A stretch of DNA of 64,000 nt from Bacteroidota bacterium (GTDB taxonomy: Bacteria > Bacteroidota > Bacteroidia > Cytophagales > Cytophagaceae): the NCBI GenBank assembly GCA_023391415.1, contig JAEWAY010000030.1:20615-84614 (forward strand), written 5' to 3'. The position numbers and the translations under genes were made by a program. Positions 51,674-61,128 of the stretch are shown here, one piece after another. The number at the start of each line of letters is the position of its first letter. Position 1 is the stretch's first letter. A model generated the notes under the pieces. That model did no database searches and was not told the origin of the DNA. It was given only the letters and a program-made list of their open reading frames with translations.

Positions 51674-52453
51674 ATGAACAAGATCATCGCCATCGCGAAT
51701 CAAAAAGGGGGTGTCGGTAAGACCACCACAGCGATCAATCTTGCCGCCAGTCTGGCGGCTCTTGAATACCGGACATTGATCGTCGACGCCGACCCGCAGG
51801 CCAACTCGACGTCGGGACTGGGATTCAACCCCAAAAACATCGAAAACAGCATCTACGAATGCATGGTGGACGATGTCGATATCGACACCCTTATCCTAAA
51901 AACGGAAATCGACTATCTTGACCTTATACCATCCCACATCAACCTGGTGGGCGCCGAAGTGGAGCTGATCAACCTCAACGGCCGGGAAGAAAAAATGAAA
52001 TTGAAGCTGAACCAGGTCAAAGACCGCTATGACTTCATCATCATCGACTGCTCTCCTTCCCTTGGTCTTATCACCGTCAACGCCCTGGTAGCGGCCGACT
52101 CCGTACTAATACCGGTACAGTGTGAATATTTCGCGCTCGAAGGATTGGGAAAACTGCTTCATACGATCAAGCTTATCCAGGCGAGACTCAATACCAGTCT
52201 TCAGATCGAAGGCATATTGCTCACCATGTACGATCTGCGGGTACGCCTGTCCAATCAGGTAGTCGAAGAAGTCAGATCCCATTTTCAGGATATTGTCTTC
52301 GAAACGATTATTCCGAGAAATATCCGCATCAGCGAATCACCGAGCTTCGGCCTTCCCGTCATCGCGCACGACGCCGAAAGCAAAGGCGCGCTGAGCTATA
52401 TCAGCCTGGCGCACGAGATTCTTGAAAAGAACGGCATCGGTGTAAATAAATAA
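51674..52453 (+). CDS. parA: Chromosome partitioning ATPase ParA (Soj type)
   Basis: Deviant Walker ATPase that moves ParB-bound origin regions. MNKIIAIANQKGGVGKTTTAINLAA carries the deviant Walker A KGGVGKTT (11-18), VDADPQANSTSG is the A' motif, and DFIIIDCSPSLGLITVNAL is Walker B. At 259 aa with no N-terminal extension it is the chromosomal Soj form, not a plasmid form. parB follows 44 bases later. Confidence 0.96.
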   Translation: MNKIIAIANQKGGVGKTTTAINLAASLAALEYRTLIVDADPQANSTSGLGFNPKNIENSIYECMVDDVDIDTLILKTEIDYLDLIPSHINLVGAEVELINLNGREEKMKLKLNQVKDRYDFIIIDCSPSLGLITVNALVAADSVLIPVQCEYFALEGLGKLLHTIKLIQARLNTSLQIEGILLTMYDLRVRLSNQVVEEVRSHFQDIVFETIIPRNIRISESPSFGLPVIAHDAESKGALSYISLAHEILEKNGIGVNK

Positions 52454-52497
52454 TCAATAGTCCTATTTTATATCTTTGGGTACGGATCCCTGTAAAA

Positions 52498-53391
52498 ATG
52501 AGTAAAAACCAGAAAAGAAACGCCCTTGGAAGAGGTTTGGGCGCGTTGTTAAACGATTCTGAAAATGTATCGTCATCGCCCGCGGAAGTAGTTACCGTAG
52601 TAAACAACATCAATGAAATACCGGTTGACTCCATTGAGACCAACCCTTTTCAGCCAAGAACCGTTTTTGACGAGGAAGCGCTGAATGAGCTGGCCGACTC
52701 TATCAAGGTACAGGGAATCATACAGCCAATCACTGTCAGAAGACTTAACGATCAGGTTTATCAGCTTATTAGCGGCGAGCGTCGCTTTCAGGCCTCCAAA
52801 AGGGCGGGACTCGCGACCATACCCGCCTACATACGTACCGCCAACGACCAGCAAATGCTGGAAATGGCGCTGATCGAAAATATTCAGCGGGAAAACCTCA
52901 ACGCGCTGGAAATCGCGATGAGCTATCAGCGACTGATCAGCGAATGTAGCCTGAAGCAGGAAGAACTGGGAGACCGGGTCGGGAAAAACCGTTCGACCGT
53001 GACCAATTACCTGCGCCTGCTCAAACTGCCACCCGATATTCAGGCGGGATTGAGAGACAGTCGCATATCCATGGGGCACGCCCGCGCGCTCATATCCGTC
53101 GAACGGGTCGAAGATCAGCTCGCCGTATACAAAAAAGTGCTGGAAAATGAATTGTCCGTGCGCAAAACGGAAGAACTCGTCCGTCAACTGGAAAACGCGA
53201 AAGTCAAAGCGCCCAAAGAAACAGCCGCTTCTCCCCTCTCAAAAGAGATACAGCAATTGCAGTCGAAACTCACCACGCATTTTGGCACGAAAATAGTCAT
53301 AAAGGCGGATGAGAACACTAAAGGTGAAATCAAAATCCCATTTGTATCGGGAGAAGAACTTAACAGGATACTTGAAATCCTGAATTTCTAA
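52498..53391 (+). CDS. parB: Chromosome partitioning protein ParB (Spo0J type)
   Basis: parS-binding CTPase of 297 residues. An N-terminal ALGRGLGALL segment (residues 9-18) is the peptide that stimulates ParA. IETNPFQPRTVFDEEALNELADSI, ISGERRFQASKRAGL (CTP site) and IENIQRENLNALEIAMSYQRLI follow, with helix-turn-helix QEELGDRVGKNRSTVTNYLRLLKLP. A C-terminal dimerisation segment ends FVSGEELNRILEIL. A TATCTTTG box at 52471-52478, 20 bases before the ATG, may add its own promoter. The stop overlaps the next start (TAATG). Confidence 0.96.
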   Translation: MSKNQKRNALGRGLGALLNDSENVSSSPAEVVTVVNNINEIPVDSIETNPFQPRTVFDEEALNELADSIKVQGIIQPITVRRLNDQVYQLISGERRFQASKRAGLATIPAYIRTANDQQMLEMALIENIQRENLNALEIAMSYQRLISECSLKQEELGDRVGKNRSTVTNYLRLLKLPPDIQAGLRDSRISMGHARALISVERVEDQLAVYKKVLENELSVRKTEELVRQLENAKVKAPKETAASPLSKEIQQLQSKLTTHFGTKIVIKADENTKGEIKIPFVSGEELNRILEILNF

Positions 53392-53999
53392 TGAAAAAGC
53401 TGTTTTTTCTATTTATTATTTTTCTATCTATAGGGCGTCTGTGGGCGCAAGAGGTCGATTCCCTGCATATACAGGACGAAAAAGCCATTGAGATAAAAAC
53501 GGAAGAGGAAACGGCGCCAGTCTCCAGGGAAGAATGGCGGCCCTCTCCCAAAAAAGCTACCCTGCTCTCCACGGCGTTTCCGGGACTTGGGCAAATTTAT
53601 GTAAAGAGCTACTGGAAAGCGCCCATCATCTACGCGGCCGAAGGCGTCATTATTTATCTGATGATCCAGAATCACCGGCAATTCGTTGATTTTAGAGACG
53701 CCTACCTGATCCGTATCGATCCCAACAGTACGGAAACAGACAAATTCTTCGACGATCCCTACTACCAGAACGCGGAGCAATTGCGGATTACCAGGGACGA
53801 GTACCGGCGCAACAGGGATCTGGCCATTATTATAGGCGCCCTGGTATATGGCATGCAGATACTGGACGCCACTGTCGACGCCCATCTGAAAGGCTTTAAA
53901 ATAAGCGACGATCTGTCATTGGAGATAAATCCTTTTTTTTATAAACACAATACGCCTAACTTAGCGTCGGGATTGTCGCTGACCTTCCGATTTAAATAA
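53391..53999 (+). CDS. DUF5683 domain protein
   Basis: Envelope protein of 202 residues: signal peptide to RLWAQ (residue 20), a charged stretch, then KATLLSTAFPGLGQIYVKSYWKAPIIYAAEGVIIYLMIQNHRQF with a membrane segment and a second one in LAIIIGALVYGMQILDATVDAHLKGF. The GLGQIY and DATVDAHL elements define the family in Bacteroidota, where it adjoins parB. Its start overlaps the parB stop. Role unknown; cell division or envelope linkage is only suggested by position. Confidence 0.9.
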   Translation: MKKLFFLFIIFLSIGRLWAQEVDSLHIQDEKAIEIKTEEETAPVSREEWRPSPKKATLLSTAFPGLGQIYVKSYWKAPIIYAAEGVIIYLMIQNHRQFVDFRDAYLIRIDPNSTETDKFFDDPYYQNAEQLRITRDEYRRNRDLAIIIGALVYGMQILDATVDAHLKGFKISDDLSLEINPFFYKHNTPNLASGLSLTFRFK

Positions 54000-54043
54000 T
54001 TCCGTCCGCGGACGTTTTTTATACATAATTTAATCTTAGACGA

Positions 54044-54766
54044 ATGAAAATACTTATTCTGGGCTATGGCAAAATGGGTAAAACCATCGAACAAATCGCT
54101 CTGAACAGAAATCATACAGTACCTTATAAAATCGACCTTCACAATCAAAGCGCCCTACAAGACGTTGGAAAAGAAGATGTAGACGTAGCCATCGAGTTTT
54201 CCTCCCCTGAAAGCGCTTATAAAAATATCCGCGCCTGTCTGGAAAAAGGAATTCCCGTCGTAAGCGGGACTACCGGGTGGCTGGAACGAAAAAAGGAAAT
54301 CGAACAATTGACCAGAGAAACGAACGGCGGTTTTTTCTACGCGTCCAATTACAGCGTCGGGGTCAATCTCTTTTTCCATCTCAACAAGATTCTCGCGCGG
54401 ATTATGAACAATTTTCCGGAATATTCGGCCAGTATGGAAGAAATTCACCATACGGAGAAAAAAGACGCCCCCAGCGGCACCGCCATCACCCTGGCGGAGG
54501 GTATACTGGAAAACCTTGACCGCAAAAGCGGCTGGGTCAATACCGAGACGCGAAAAGAGGAAGAGCTTTCCATCATTTCCAAAAGAATAGCGGAAGTACC
54601 GGGCACGCATACAATCGACTATTCAAGCAAAATCGATTCAATTGAAATCAAACATACCGCCCATTCAAGAGAAGGATTCGCCGAAGGCGCCGTAGTCGCC
54701 GCGGAGTGGCTGATCGGCAAAAGCGGGATCTTTGGCATGGACGATATGTTAAAAATAACCATTTAA
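54044..54766 (+). CDS. dapB: 4-hydroxy-tetrahydrodipicolinate reductase
   Basis: Reduces 4-hydroxytetrahydrodipicolinate with NAD(P)H in lysine and diaminopimelate synthesis. Rossmann start ILILGYGKMGKTIEQIA (2-18), AIEFSSPESAYKNIRACLEKGIPVVSGTTGW, ASNYSVGVNLFFHLNKI, the catalytic stretch EIHHTEKKDAPSGTA and HTAHSREGFAEGAVVAAEWL are all present. At 240 aa it is the usual Bacteroidota length. lepB starts four bases after its stop. Confidence 0.96.
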   Translation: MKILILGYGKMGKTIEQIALNRNHTVPYKIDLHNQSALQDVGKEDVDVAIEFSSPESAYKNIRACLEKGIPVVSGTTGWLERKKEIEQLTRETNGGFFYASNYSVGVNLFFHLNKILARIMNNFPEYSASMEEIHHTEKKDAPSGTAITLAEGILENLDRKSGWVNTETRKEEELSIISKRIAEVPGTHTIDYSSKIDSIEIKHTAHSREGFAEGAVVAAEWLIGKSGIFGMDDMLKITI

Positions 54767-54770
54767 GCCC

Positions 54771-56201
54771 ATGCTTGTCTTTCTGATCGTACTACTTATA
54801 CTGACCTATGTATCATGGGTTGGCGTATACAAGCTATTTGAAAAAGCGGGAAAACCAGGTTATCTCGCGCTTATTCCCATCGTCAATTTCCATACCTGGC
54901 TCACGATAACGGGAAAACCGCTTTACCGGATCGCGCTCCTGTTTGTGCCTATCGTCAACGTGTTTACCTACGCGTACATGAATGTCGACCTGGCCCGTTC
55001 ATTCGGCCGGGAAGGGTTGAAGGATCATGTCATGGCCATTTTATTGCCGTTTATTTACTTTCCTTCCCTGGGTTTCGCGAAAGACAGCGTCTATGTCGGT
55101 CCCGCGTCCGAACTGCCGAAACCCGCCAAAAGCAAAAACAGGGAGTGGGTGGAAGCCATTTCCTTCGCCGTGGTGGCCGCTACCCTGATCCGCTGGCTAT
55201 TGCTCGAAGCGTACACGATACCGACTCCTTCCATGGAAAACTCCCTTCTGGTCGGAGATTATCTATTTGTAAGCAAGGTGCACTATGGCGCCCGGACGGT
55301 AAAAACGCCGCTTCAGCTACCTCTGACGCATCAAACCATCTGGTTTACGCCAATACCTTCCTATCTCGACTGGCTGCAATTGCCGCAAAGGCGTCTGCCG
55401 GGTTTTTCGGAGGTGAAGCGCGACGATGTCGTGGTATTCAACTATCCCGTTGAACTGGAACACCCCACGGACCTGAAGACCAACTATATAAAACGCTGCG
55501 TGGCTCAAGCGGGAGACTCTCTCGAGATACGCGACCGGGAAGTATTCATCAATGGACAACCAATACCCTATCCCAAAGGCGTTCAGTTCAATTACTTTGT
55601 AAAATTTAAAGGAAGCAGTTACGCCAACCGGAAGGACCTGCTGAAACGTTTTCACAAATTCCCGGATAAGGACTTTTCGCCCATGCAAACACATGCCAGT
55701 GGAATGGAAATCTCCCTTCGTCCCGAAGAAGCCGAACAGATCCGGCAATTAAGCTATATCGAATCGGTAACATTCGAGGACGCGCTGCAATCTCAGGTAG
55801 TACTATATCCTTTCTCATCGCGTTTCAGCGATTGGACTCAGGACAATTACGGCCCCATATATATCCCCAAAAAGGGTGATGTCATCGAGATTACCCGGGA
55901 CAACCTGATCCTGTACGAATCGCTCATCAAGTATTACGAAGGCAATAAGGATGTATCCATATCCCGCGACAGGAATCAGCTTTTTATCGATGGAAAAGAA
56001 GTAAAGCGATATGAGATCAAGCAAAACTATTATTTCATGATGGGCGACAACCGTCACAACTCGGCGGATTCCCGCTACTGGGGACTGGTACCCGAAGATC
56101 ACATAGTGGGCAAAGCGGTCTTCGTCTGGATGTCGATCGACAAATACGGAAACCTGTTGCATAAAATACGCTGGGATCGCCTGTTCAGGCCAATTCGCTA
56201 A
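54771..56201 (+). CDS. lepB: Signal peptidase I, long Bacteroidota form
   Basis: Cleaves signal peptides at the outer face of the inner membrane. The 476-residue product has a multi-segment hydrophobic N-terminus (helices near 1-18, 50-70, 86-103), then the catalytic domain with its own helix (128-148), Ser154 in PTPSMENSLLVGDYLF and Lys241 in TNYIKRCVAQAGD. A long insert lies between the Lys region and the C-terminal MGDNRHNSADSRYWGLVPEDHIVG. Bacteroidota often have this extended form. It ends the par cluster, with a terminator after it. Confidence 0.95.
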   Translation: MLVFLIVLLILTYVSWVGVYKLFEKAGKPGYLALIPIVNFHTWLTITGKPLYRIALLFVPIVNVFTYAYMNVDLARSFGREGLKDHVMAILLPFIYFPSLGFAKDSVYVGPASELPKPAKSKNREWVEAISFAVVAATLIRWLLLEAYTIPTPSMENSLLVGDYLFVSKVHYGARTVKTPLQLPLTHQTIWFTPIPSYLDWLQLPQRRLPGFSEVKRDDVVVFNYPVELEHPTDLKTNYIKRCVAQAGDSLEIRDREVFINGQPIPYPKGVQFNYFVKFKGSSYANRKDLLKRFHKFPDKDFSPMQTHASGMEISLRPEEAEQIRQLSYIESVTFEDALQSQVVLYPFSSRFSDWTQDNYGPIYIPKKGDVIEITRDNLILYESLIKYYEGNKDVSISRDRNQLFIDGKEVKRYEIKQNYYFMMGDNRHNSADSRYWGLVPEDHIVGKAVFVWMSIDKYGNLLHKIRWDRLFRPIR

Positions 56202-56228
56202 TTTTTGGTCTAAAAGCGCCCCTATCAG

Positions 56229-56266
56229 AAAAAAAGAGAATCCGTTTCAGGATTCTCTTTTTTTTT
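56229..56266. terminator. Terminator between lepB and the convergent beta-helix gene
   Basis: A 13-base stem, AAAAAGAGAATCC (56231-56243) and GGATTCTCTTTTT (56250-56262), with A-rich and T-rich flanks, able to end transcription from both sides. Confidence 0.92.
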
Positions 56267-56284
56267 CGCTCAGGCGATAATCGT

Positions 56285-59200
56285 TTACTCTCCTTTCAGA
56301 ACGACTATACGCTGAAAATAATACCGCTCGCCGAGCTTGAGACGCGCTACATACACACCCGCGGGTACCGCCGAAAAGTACGCGTAACCGATAAATTCGC
56401 TTCCCGGCGCGCGCTCATGGATGGAAGTACGGGTGATCTGTCCCCTCAGATCAATCAGATCCAGTTCGACGGAGGCTTCCGCCAACCATTCCGCTTCACC
56501 ACCGGAAAGACGAAGCCGCGCCATGTCATAAACAGGATTGGGATACAGTTCAAACCGACCCGGCACGAAAGGAGCTTCCGCTTCCGGAGCATACGCCAAA
56601 GCTGGCCTTTCTCTCGCGGCAAGACCATATTCAAGAGCGATAATTTCAACGGCGTTGACCTGTGGATTGCCAATCTCCCGGACAAAGTCGATATTCAGAG
56701 CGCCATCGTCCACCCTCGCCATAAACGATTTGACGGTAGCGCTCAGCGCCGCGTCCGCGTAGATATCATAATTTGCCAGCACTCTGGCGCCCTCGATATC
56801 GACCGAAAAAGCGCGTTCACCCATAGCTGATCCCTGAGATCCGTTCTTGACCGCGAAATATAACCGAACTTCATACCAGCCGCTATCCACCGGAAAATTC
56901 CACTTAAGCGGGCTGGCATAAGACGGCTGGTATCGCTGACCGCCAAACAGGCTGTCCGGCGCGCCGGTGGCGTTGACTCCGCTCCAACTAAGACTTCCTG
57001 TCGTATAGTTGCCGCTACCCGAAGACAGGTAGGACGAAGGCTCGATTTGCATATCCTTTTCCCAGGGTATGGGCGCTCCGGATACCTTCATTCCCCCGCA
57101 ATTGATACGGTATAGTACTTCATTCTCAAAAAGTCCATAAACCCTCAGGACCATACTATCCGAACGCGATGTATAATCGTTGTCGGTGACGGTCAGCGCG
57201 AACGCGTACTCGCCGGGCGACAGATCCGAAAGCGCGAGTATAGCGCTATTTTCTCCCGATACGGAATAGCCCTGAGGACCGGATACGCGCCGCCACTCAT
57301 AAGAGAGAATATAACCATCCGGATCCTGTCCACTACCAGTCAACGAGATACTGGTAGCGGGATAATAAATACTCTGGTCGCCTCCCGCGGAAACGATCGG
57401 AGGAGCTCCACTGACCGTAAGCGCCACTTCCGCGGTATCGGTGGAGAAATGATTGTCGGTCACGACAAGCTGAAACACGTATACCCCCGCCACGAGGTCG
57501 GAAACCATCAATACAGGTGAATACGCGCCGCTCAAGCCCGGATCGCCCGGCCCGCTCAACATAGTCCATTCGTAAAAAATCAGGTAGCCCGAAGAATCCG
57601 GATCGTAACTGGAGTCTCCGCGGAGCGCTACCGAATCGACAGGCAATGTCACTGAAAAATCGGGACTGACTACGGCGACCGGAACCTGATTGACCAGTAT
57701 GTCTATATCGTCGTACGCGGATTTGCCTTCATCGTCCGTAACAGTAAGACGAAACGTATACAAGCCGGGAATCAACTCCGTCAGGTACAAAGACGCGTCA
57801 TGGAGCGTAGCGTTATGATTATAGTCGCCTGGACCGGCTATGCTGGACCAGGCGAAAGAAACGGTTCCTCCATCCGGATCATGACCCGCTCCGGAGAGCA
57901 CCACCGCCCGAGCGGTAATAATCAGATCGTCGCCCGCGCTGGCCACCGGGTAGAGGTCGTCGACCAGCAACGATACAAACGCGGAGTCTTTCGCTCCCAG
58001 GTCGTCCGTGACCGTAAGCCGGAACACATGCGCGCCATAAGTGAGCTCCTTGATCCATACAGCCTCCCCCGAGGGATCGGGAATCATAAGCGGCGATCCC
58101 GGACCGGATTTCCTTTCCCACAGATAATGAACGATCAGTCCATCCGGATCATAGCTGGCGGAGGCGACTAGTCTGATTGAATCCTGAGGATAGACGATCA
58201 TGGCCGGTACGGAGTCGATCAGCGCTACCGGAACCTGATTTTCTACCGTATCGGGGATATATTCATAGGCTCCAGCGTCATAGCCGGCGCCGGCGGGACG
58301 CGTCGCGTACACAATATCGTGATCCAGCGACAAGCCAATACCAGCGATTTCCACTCCGCTGTCTATCACCGCCGCGGTATTGAGCAGCCGGTAATCGTCC
58401 AGCGAGGCGTCCGCGAAAAGATCATCCGCGATATCGATGGTTCCGGTAAAATTGCCTTGCGTCAGGAGCGGATATTGAAGATAGATGGGCTGCCGTATGG
58501 CGGTTGGTTTCGACTCGCCCGTCAATACGATATTGTTGTAAAAATATCCTGTATTGTTGTTTGGCGCCCGGAACTGGATGGCGTAAGTGCCCGGATCGAT
58601 AATGGTGTTGTGATAATAATAAAAATTTTTGCCCTCTTCCGCCGTCTGGTGCCCGCTGAATATACCCAAAGCGCCGCTACGCGCGATCAGGTTGTTGTAC
58701 ACGTATACGTCGCCTACGCCCAATACGATAATCCCGGTCGAGGTACCATCGACGATCCTGTTGTTATAGCACCTGCCCGCGAACCCATTTCCAAGCTGTA
58801 TTCCATTGGCCTGAAACGCTTCGAAAGGGCTGATTCCATAGTTTTTGATATCATTGTCAAAAATTTCCACATCGCCGTCGGGACAAGCCCCGACTTGGAT
58901 CGCTTCGCTAGGCGTATTGACCAGCCGGTTGCCATATATCCTGATATCGTCGATATCGTGAGAACCAGGCTGCAAACTATTGCGGGCCCACTGTGTGCTC
59001 CCCACATAGATCCCTTCGCCAAGCCGTATGTCATGTATGTAGTTGTGATGAAAGTAGAGGCCTTTCATTTTCCAATACGCGGCGCTGGTATCAACGTTAT
59101 TGGCCACGTCGTCCTTAGCCATTATGCCGGAAAAGCCCGTGTTCTCGATTTCCACATATTCAATCTCAATATGATGACTCCGCTCTTTTATATTGATACC

Positions 59201-59545
59201 GGGCAAGCCATTGCCAGAGTATGATATATGGATTCCATACTCCGCGCCGCCATGTCCGCTACCCGAAATTTTCAGATATGAACAGTTCAGTATCTTGATA
59301 CCTTCGGCCAAATCTCCCCGCAACTCCACTTTCCCTCCGGTATTCATGATCACGATAGGATCGGCTTCCGTACCGTGCAGATTGCTCCAGCGAACCGATG
59401 TGGTATACAGACCGGCCGGAAGCAGCAGGGTGTCTCCCGGACTGTAACCTCCGTTAATAAAAAAAGGAGGTGACAATATGTATGTCCCCGCGTTTGAATT
59501 TAAAATACAAAGACATAATAAGTAAAACAGTATAAGCTTTTTCAT
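56285..59545 (-). CDS. Large surface protein: beta-helix, four PKD repeats, malectin domain, T9SS tail
   Basis: A 1086-residue exported protein with a signal peptide (to about residue 20). Residues 40-400 form a right-handed parallel beta-helix (NTPSEAIQVGACPDGDVEIFDNDIKN and HNTIIDPGTYAIQFRAPNNN-like coils), as in pectate-lyase-like proteins. Four PKD-like domains follow (about 438-802), each with a DPDG and a FRLTVTDD type segment. A malectin-like domain is at 808-975 (LYRINCGGMKVSGAP, WYEVRLYFAVKN, FSVDIEGARVL). Residues 1000-1086 are a T9SS type A sorting domain (FELYPNPVYDMARLRL, PAGVYVARLKLG). The modules suit glycan binding or degradation at the surface. The catalytic residues of the helix are not identifiable, so substrate is open. 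The gene is single. Confidence 0.92.
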   Translation of the reverse strand: MKKLILFYLLCLCILNSNAGTYILSPPFFINGGYSPGDTLLLPAGLYTTSVRWSNLHGTEADPIVIMNTGGKVELRGDLAEGIKILNCSYLKISGSGHGGAEYGIHISYSGNGLPGINIKERSHHIEIEYVEIENTGFSGIMAKDDVANNVDTSAAYWKMKGLYFHHNYIHDIRLGEGIYVGSTQWARNSLQPGSHDIDDIRIYGNRLVNTPSEAIQVGACPDGDVEIFDNDIKNYGISPFEAFQANGIQLGNGFAGRCYNNRIVDGTSTGIIVLGVGDVYVYNNLIARSGALGIFSGHQTAEEGKNFYYYHNTIIDPGTYAIQFRAPNNNTGYFYNNIVLTGESKPTAIRQPIYLQYPLLTQGNFTGTIDIADDLFADASLDDYRLLNTAAVIDSGVEIAGIGLSLDHDIVYATRPAGAGYDAGAYEYIPDTVENQVPVALIDSVPAMIVYPQDSIRLVASASYDPDGLIVHYLWERKSGPGSPLMIPDPSGEAVWIKELTYGAHVFRLTVTDDLGAKDSAFVSLLVDDLYPVASAGDDLIITARAVVLSGAGHDPDGGTVSFAWSSIAGPGDYNHNATLHDASLYLTELIPGLYTFRLTVTDDEGKSAYDDIDILVNQVPVAVVSPDFSVTLPVDSVALRGDSSYDPDSSGYLIFYEWTMLSGPGDPGLSGAYSPVLMVSDLVAGVYVFQLVVTDNHFSTDTAEVALTVSGAPPIVSAGGDQSIYYPATSISLTGSGQDPDGYILSYEWRRVSGPQGYSVSGENSAILALSDLSPGEYAFALTVTDNDYTSRSDSMVLRVYGLFENEVLYRINCGGMKVSGAPIPWEKDMQIEPSSYLSSGSGNYTTGSLSWSGVNATGAPDSLFGGQRYQPSYASPLKWNFPVDSGWYEVRLYFAVKNGSQGSAMGERAFSVDIEGARVLANYDIYADAALSATVKSFMARVDDGALNIDFVREIGNPQVNAVEIIALEYGLAARERPALAYAPEAEAPFVPGRFELYPNPVYDMARLRLSGGEAEWLAEASVELDLIDLRGQITRTSIHERAPGSEFIGYAYFSAVPAGVYVARLKLGERYYFQRIVVLKGE

Positions 59546-59816
59546 ATCGAGTCTTGTTATTTTTATAAAATAATAGGCTGATACTTAAAACTGGCAAGCT
59601 TACCTTTTGTTAAAAAAGACTCTATAAAACAATTTTAATCACTATATATCAGATAGTTAAATAAATATAAAAAATATATAAGTAGAGCCCGGCACCCTTT
59701 TCAGGCACAACGCTTTGTAGAAAAAACAGAACCCGATTTCCCGATGAAGTCTAACCTGTACGCCCAAACCTAGCGGCTTATATCCATGATTTGGATGAAT
59801 AGCGTCGTCGCGCTGA

Positions 59817-61085
59817 TCACTTCCCCAATATTCTCACAATCCGATTTCTTGATACGCCATCGTAGCCGCCAAACTCTCCGACGACAATAATTTTGCCATC
59901 CGCCTGCACCGCGTGCGCGCTTATGGAAGACGCGAAAGGTCCCGTCGCTCTAGCTATTGCTTTTGGTACAAACGCGTTATCCAGTGTCCCATCGGGATTG
60001 ATAAAGCAGATACCACCTCTTCCTGTACCGCGGTAAGAAGAAAAACCGCCTGAAATAATTATTTTACCATCCGCCTGCACTGAAACATGATTGACGCTCT
60101 CGCCCCCCATGTCGGAAATCCCTACTCCAGTAAATGTTTGATCCAAAGCGCCATCGGGATTTATTCGAATAATTCCGGACTTGTATATCCCATTGTATGC
60201 GTGGAAATATCCGGCAATAACGACTTTGCCATCAGGTTGTATCGCGAACGCCCTTACTACGGCGTCGTTGGTCATGCCCCGGGAGGCCCAGAGACCACTG
60301 CCACTATTAAACGCCTCGTCGAGTGAACCGTCGGCGTTAAGCCTGGTTACACCCCAACCTATAGACGCGCCGTTAAAGCTCGAAAAAGCGCCGCCTGCAT
60401 AGATTTTACCATCGTTCCGGATCGCGATCGCGTGGACACTTCCTCCAGTTTTCGCGTTAAAGGACGTATCCAACGAACCGTCCGGATAGAGACGGGCGAT
60501 ATTGTATCTGGTTTCGCCGTTGTATTCGTCAAAGCTGCCGCCAATGATTATCTTCCCATCCGGCTGTAAAGCGATACAATAAACAGCGGGCACTCCACTT
60601 CGTATAGTAACTCCTTCCATATCAAACGTATTGTCTAAAGTACCATTTGGATTGATTCTGGCGAAACGATATCTGGCAACCCCGTTGTACATCGCGAAAT
60701 CTCCCCCTATTAAAATCTTGCCATCAGGTTGCAAAGCCATGCATTTTACTTCAAAAGCGTCTCCTTTGAATGAATTGTCCAATGAACCATCCGGATTGAT
60801 CCTGCAGATTCCGCTAGTGAGCGTACCATTGTAGGAAGAAAAAGGGCCGCCTACAAGAATTTTCCCGTCGGGTTGAATAATCGCTACATTGACAGGCCAA
60901 TTGGCGCCGGTACCGGGATTGAACGTCAAGTCGATATCGCCAGCCGCTATCGCCGGTATATTTTCAACAGGACTTTCAGGGAGTTTTTCCTCTTCTTTTT
61001 TACAAGCGTTAAAAAAGAAGAGGATCAAGAGCGCCCACGCCGCGAGCGTGACAGGTCTTTTCCAATTTTGTTTTCCACGAATCAT
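59817..61085 (-). CDS. Delta-60 repeat lipoprotein, seven repeats
   Basis: A lipoprotein of 422 residues with lipobox FFNAC (Cys28). After a short linker it contains seven copies of the delta-60 repeat, each about 43-55 residues and built on LQPDGKILIGGDF then ARINPDGSLDNSF. The first half-unit (IDLTFNPGTG) comes before repeat 1, and the last copy lacks the DGSLDxxF end, which is the arrangement of a closed circular fold. A seven-bladed propeller is a reasonable inference. Binding partner unknown. The next gene encodes a relative with the same architecture. Confidence 0.9.
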   Translation of the reverse strand: MIRGKQNWKRPVTLAAWALLILFFFNACKKEEEKLPESPVENIPAIAAGDIDLTFNPGTGANWPVNVAIIQPDGKILVGGPFSSYNGTLTSGICRINPDGSLDNSFKGDAFEVKCMALQPDGKILIGGDFAMYNGVARYRFARINPNGTLDNTFDMEGVTIRSGVPAVYCIALQPDGKIIIGGSFDEYNGETRYNIARLYPDGSLDTSFNAKTGGSVHAIAIRNDGKIYAGGAFSSFNGASIGWGVTRLNADGSLDEAFNSGSGLWASRGMTNDAVVRAFAIQPDGKVVIAGYFHAYNGIYKSGIIRINPDGALDQTFTGVGISDMGGESVNHVSVQADGKIIISGGFSSYRGTGRGGICFINPDGTLDNAFVPKAIARATGPFASSISAHAVQADGKIIVVGEFGGYDGVSRNRIVRILGK

Positions 61086-61128
61086 AATAACATCGATTTA
61101 GAGATTGGAAGAAAAACGCCGTCCACTG

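Noticed and set aside
58319..59224. A 301-codon frame antisense to the beta-helix gene
   Set aside because: Antisense to a gene with clear signal peptide, domains and T9SS tail; product has no recognisable feature.
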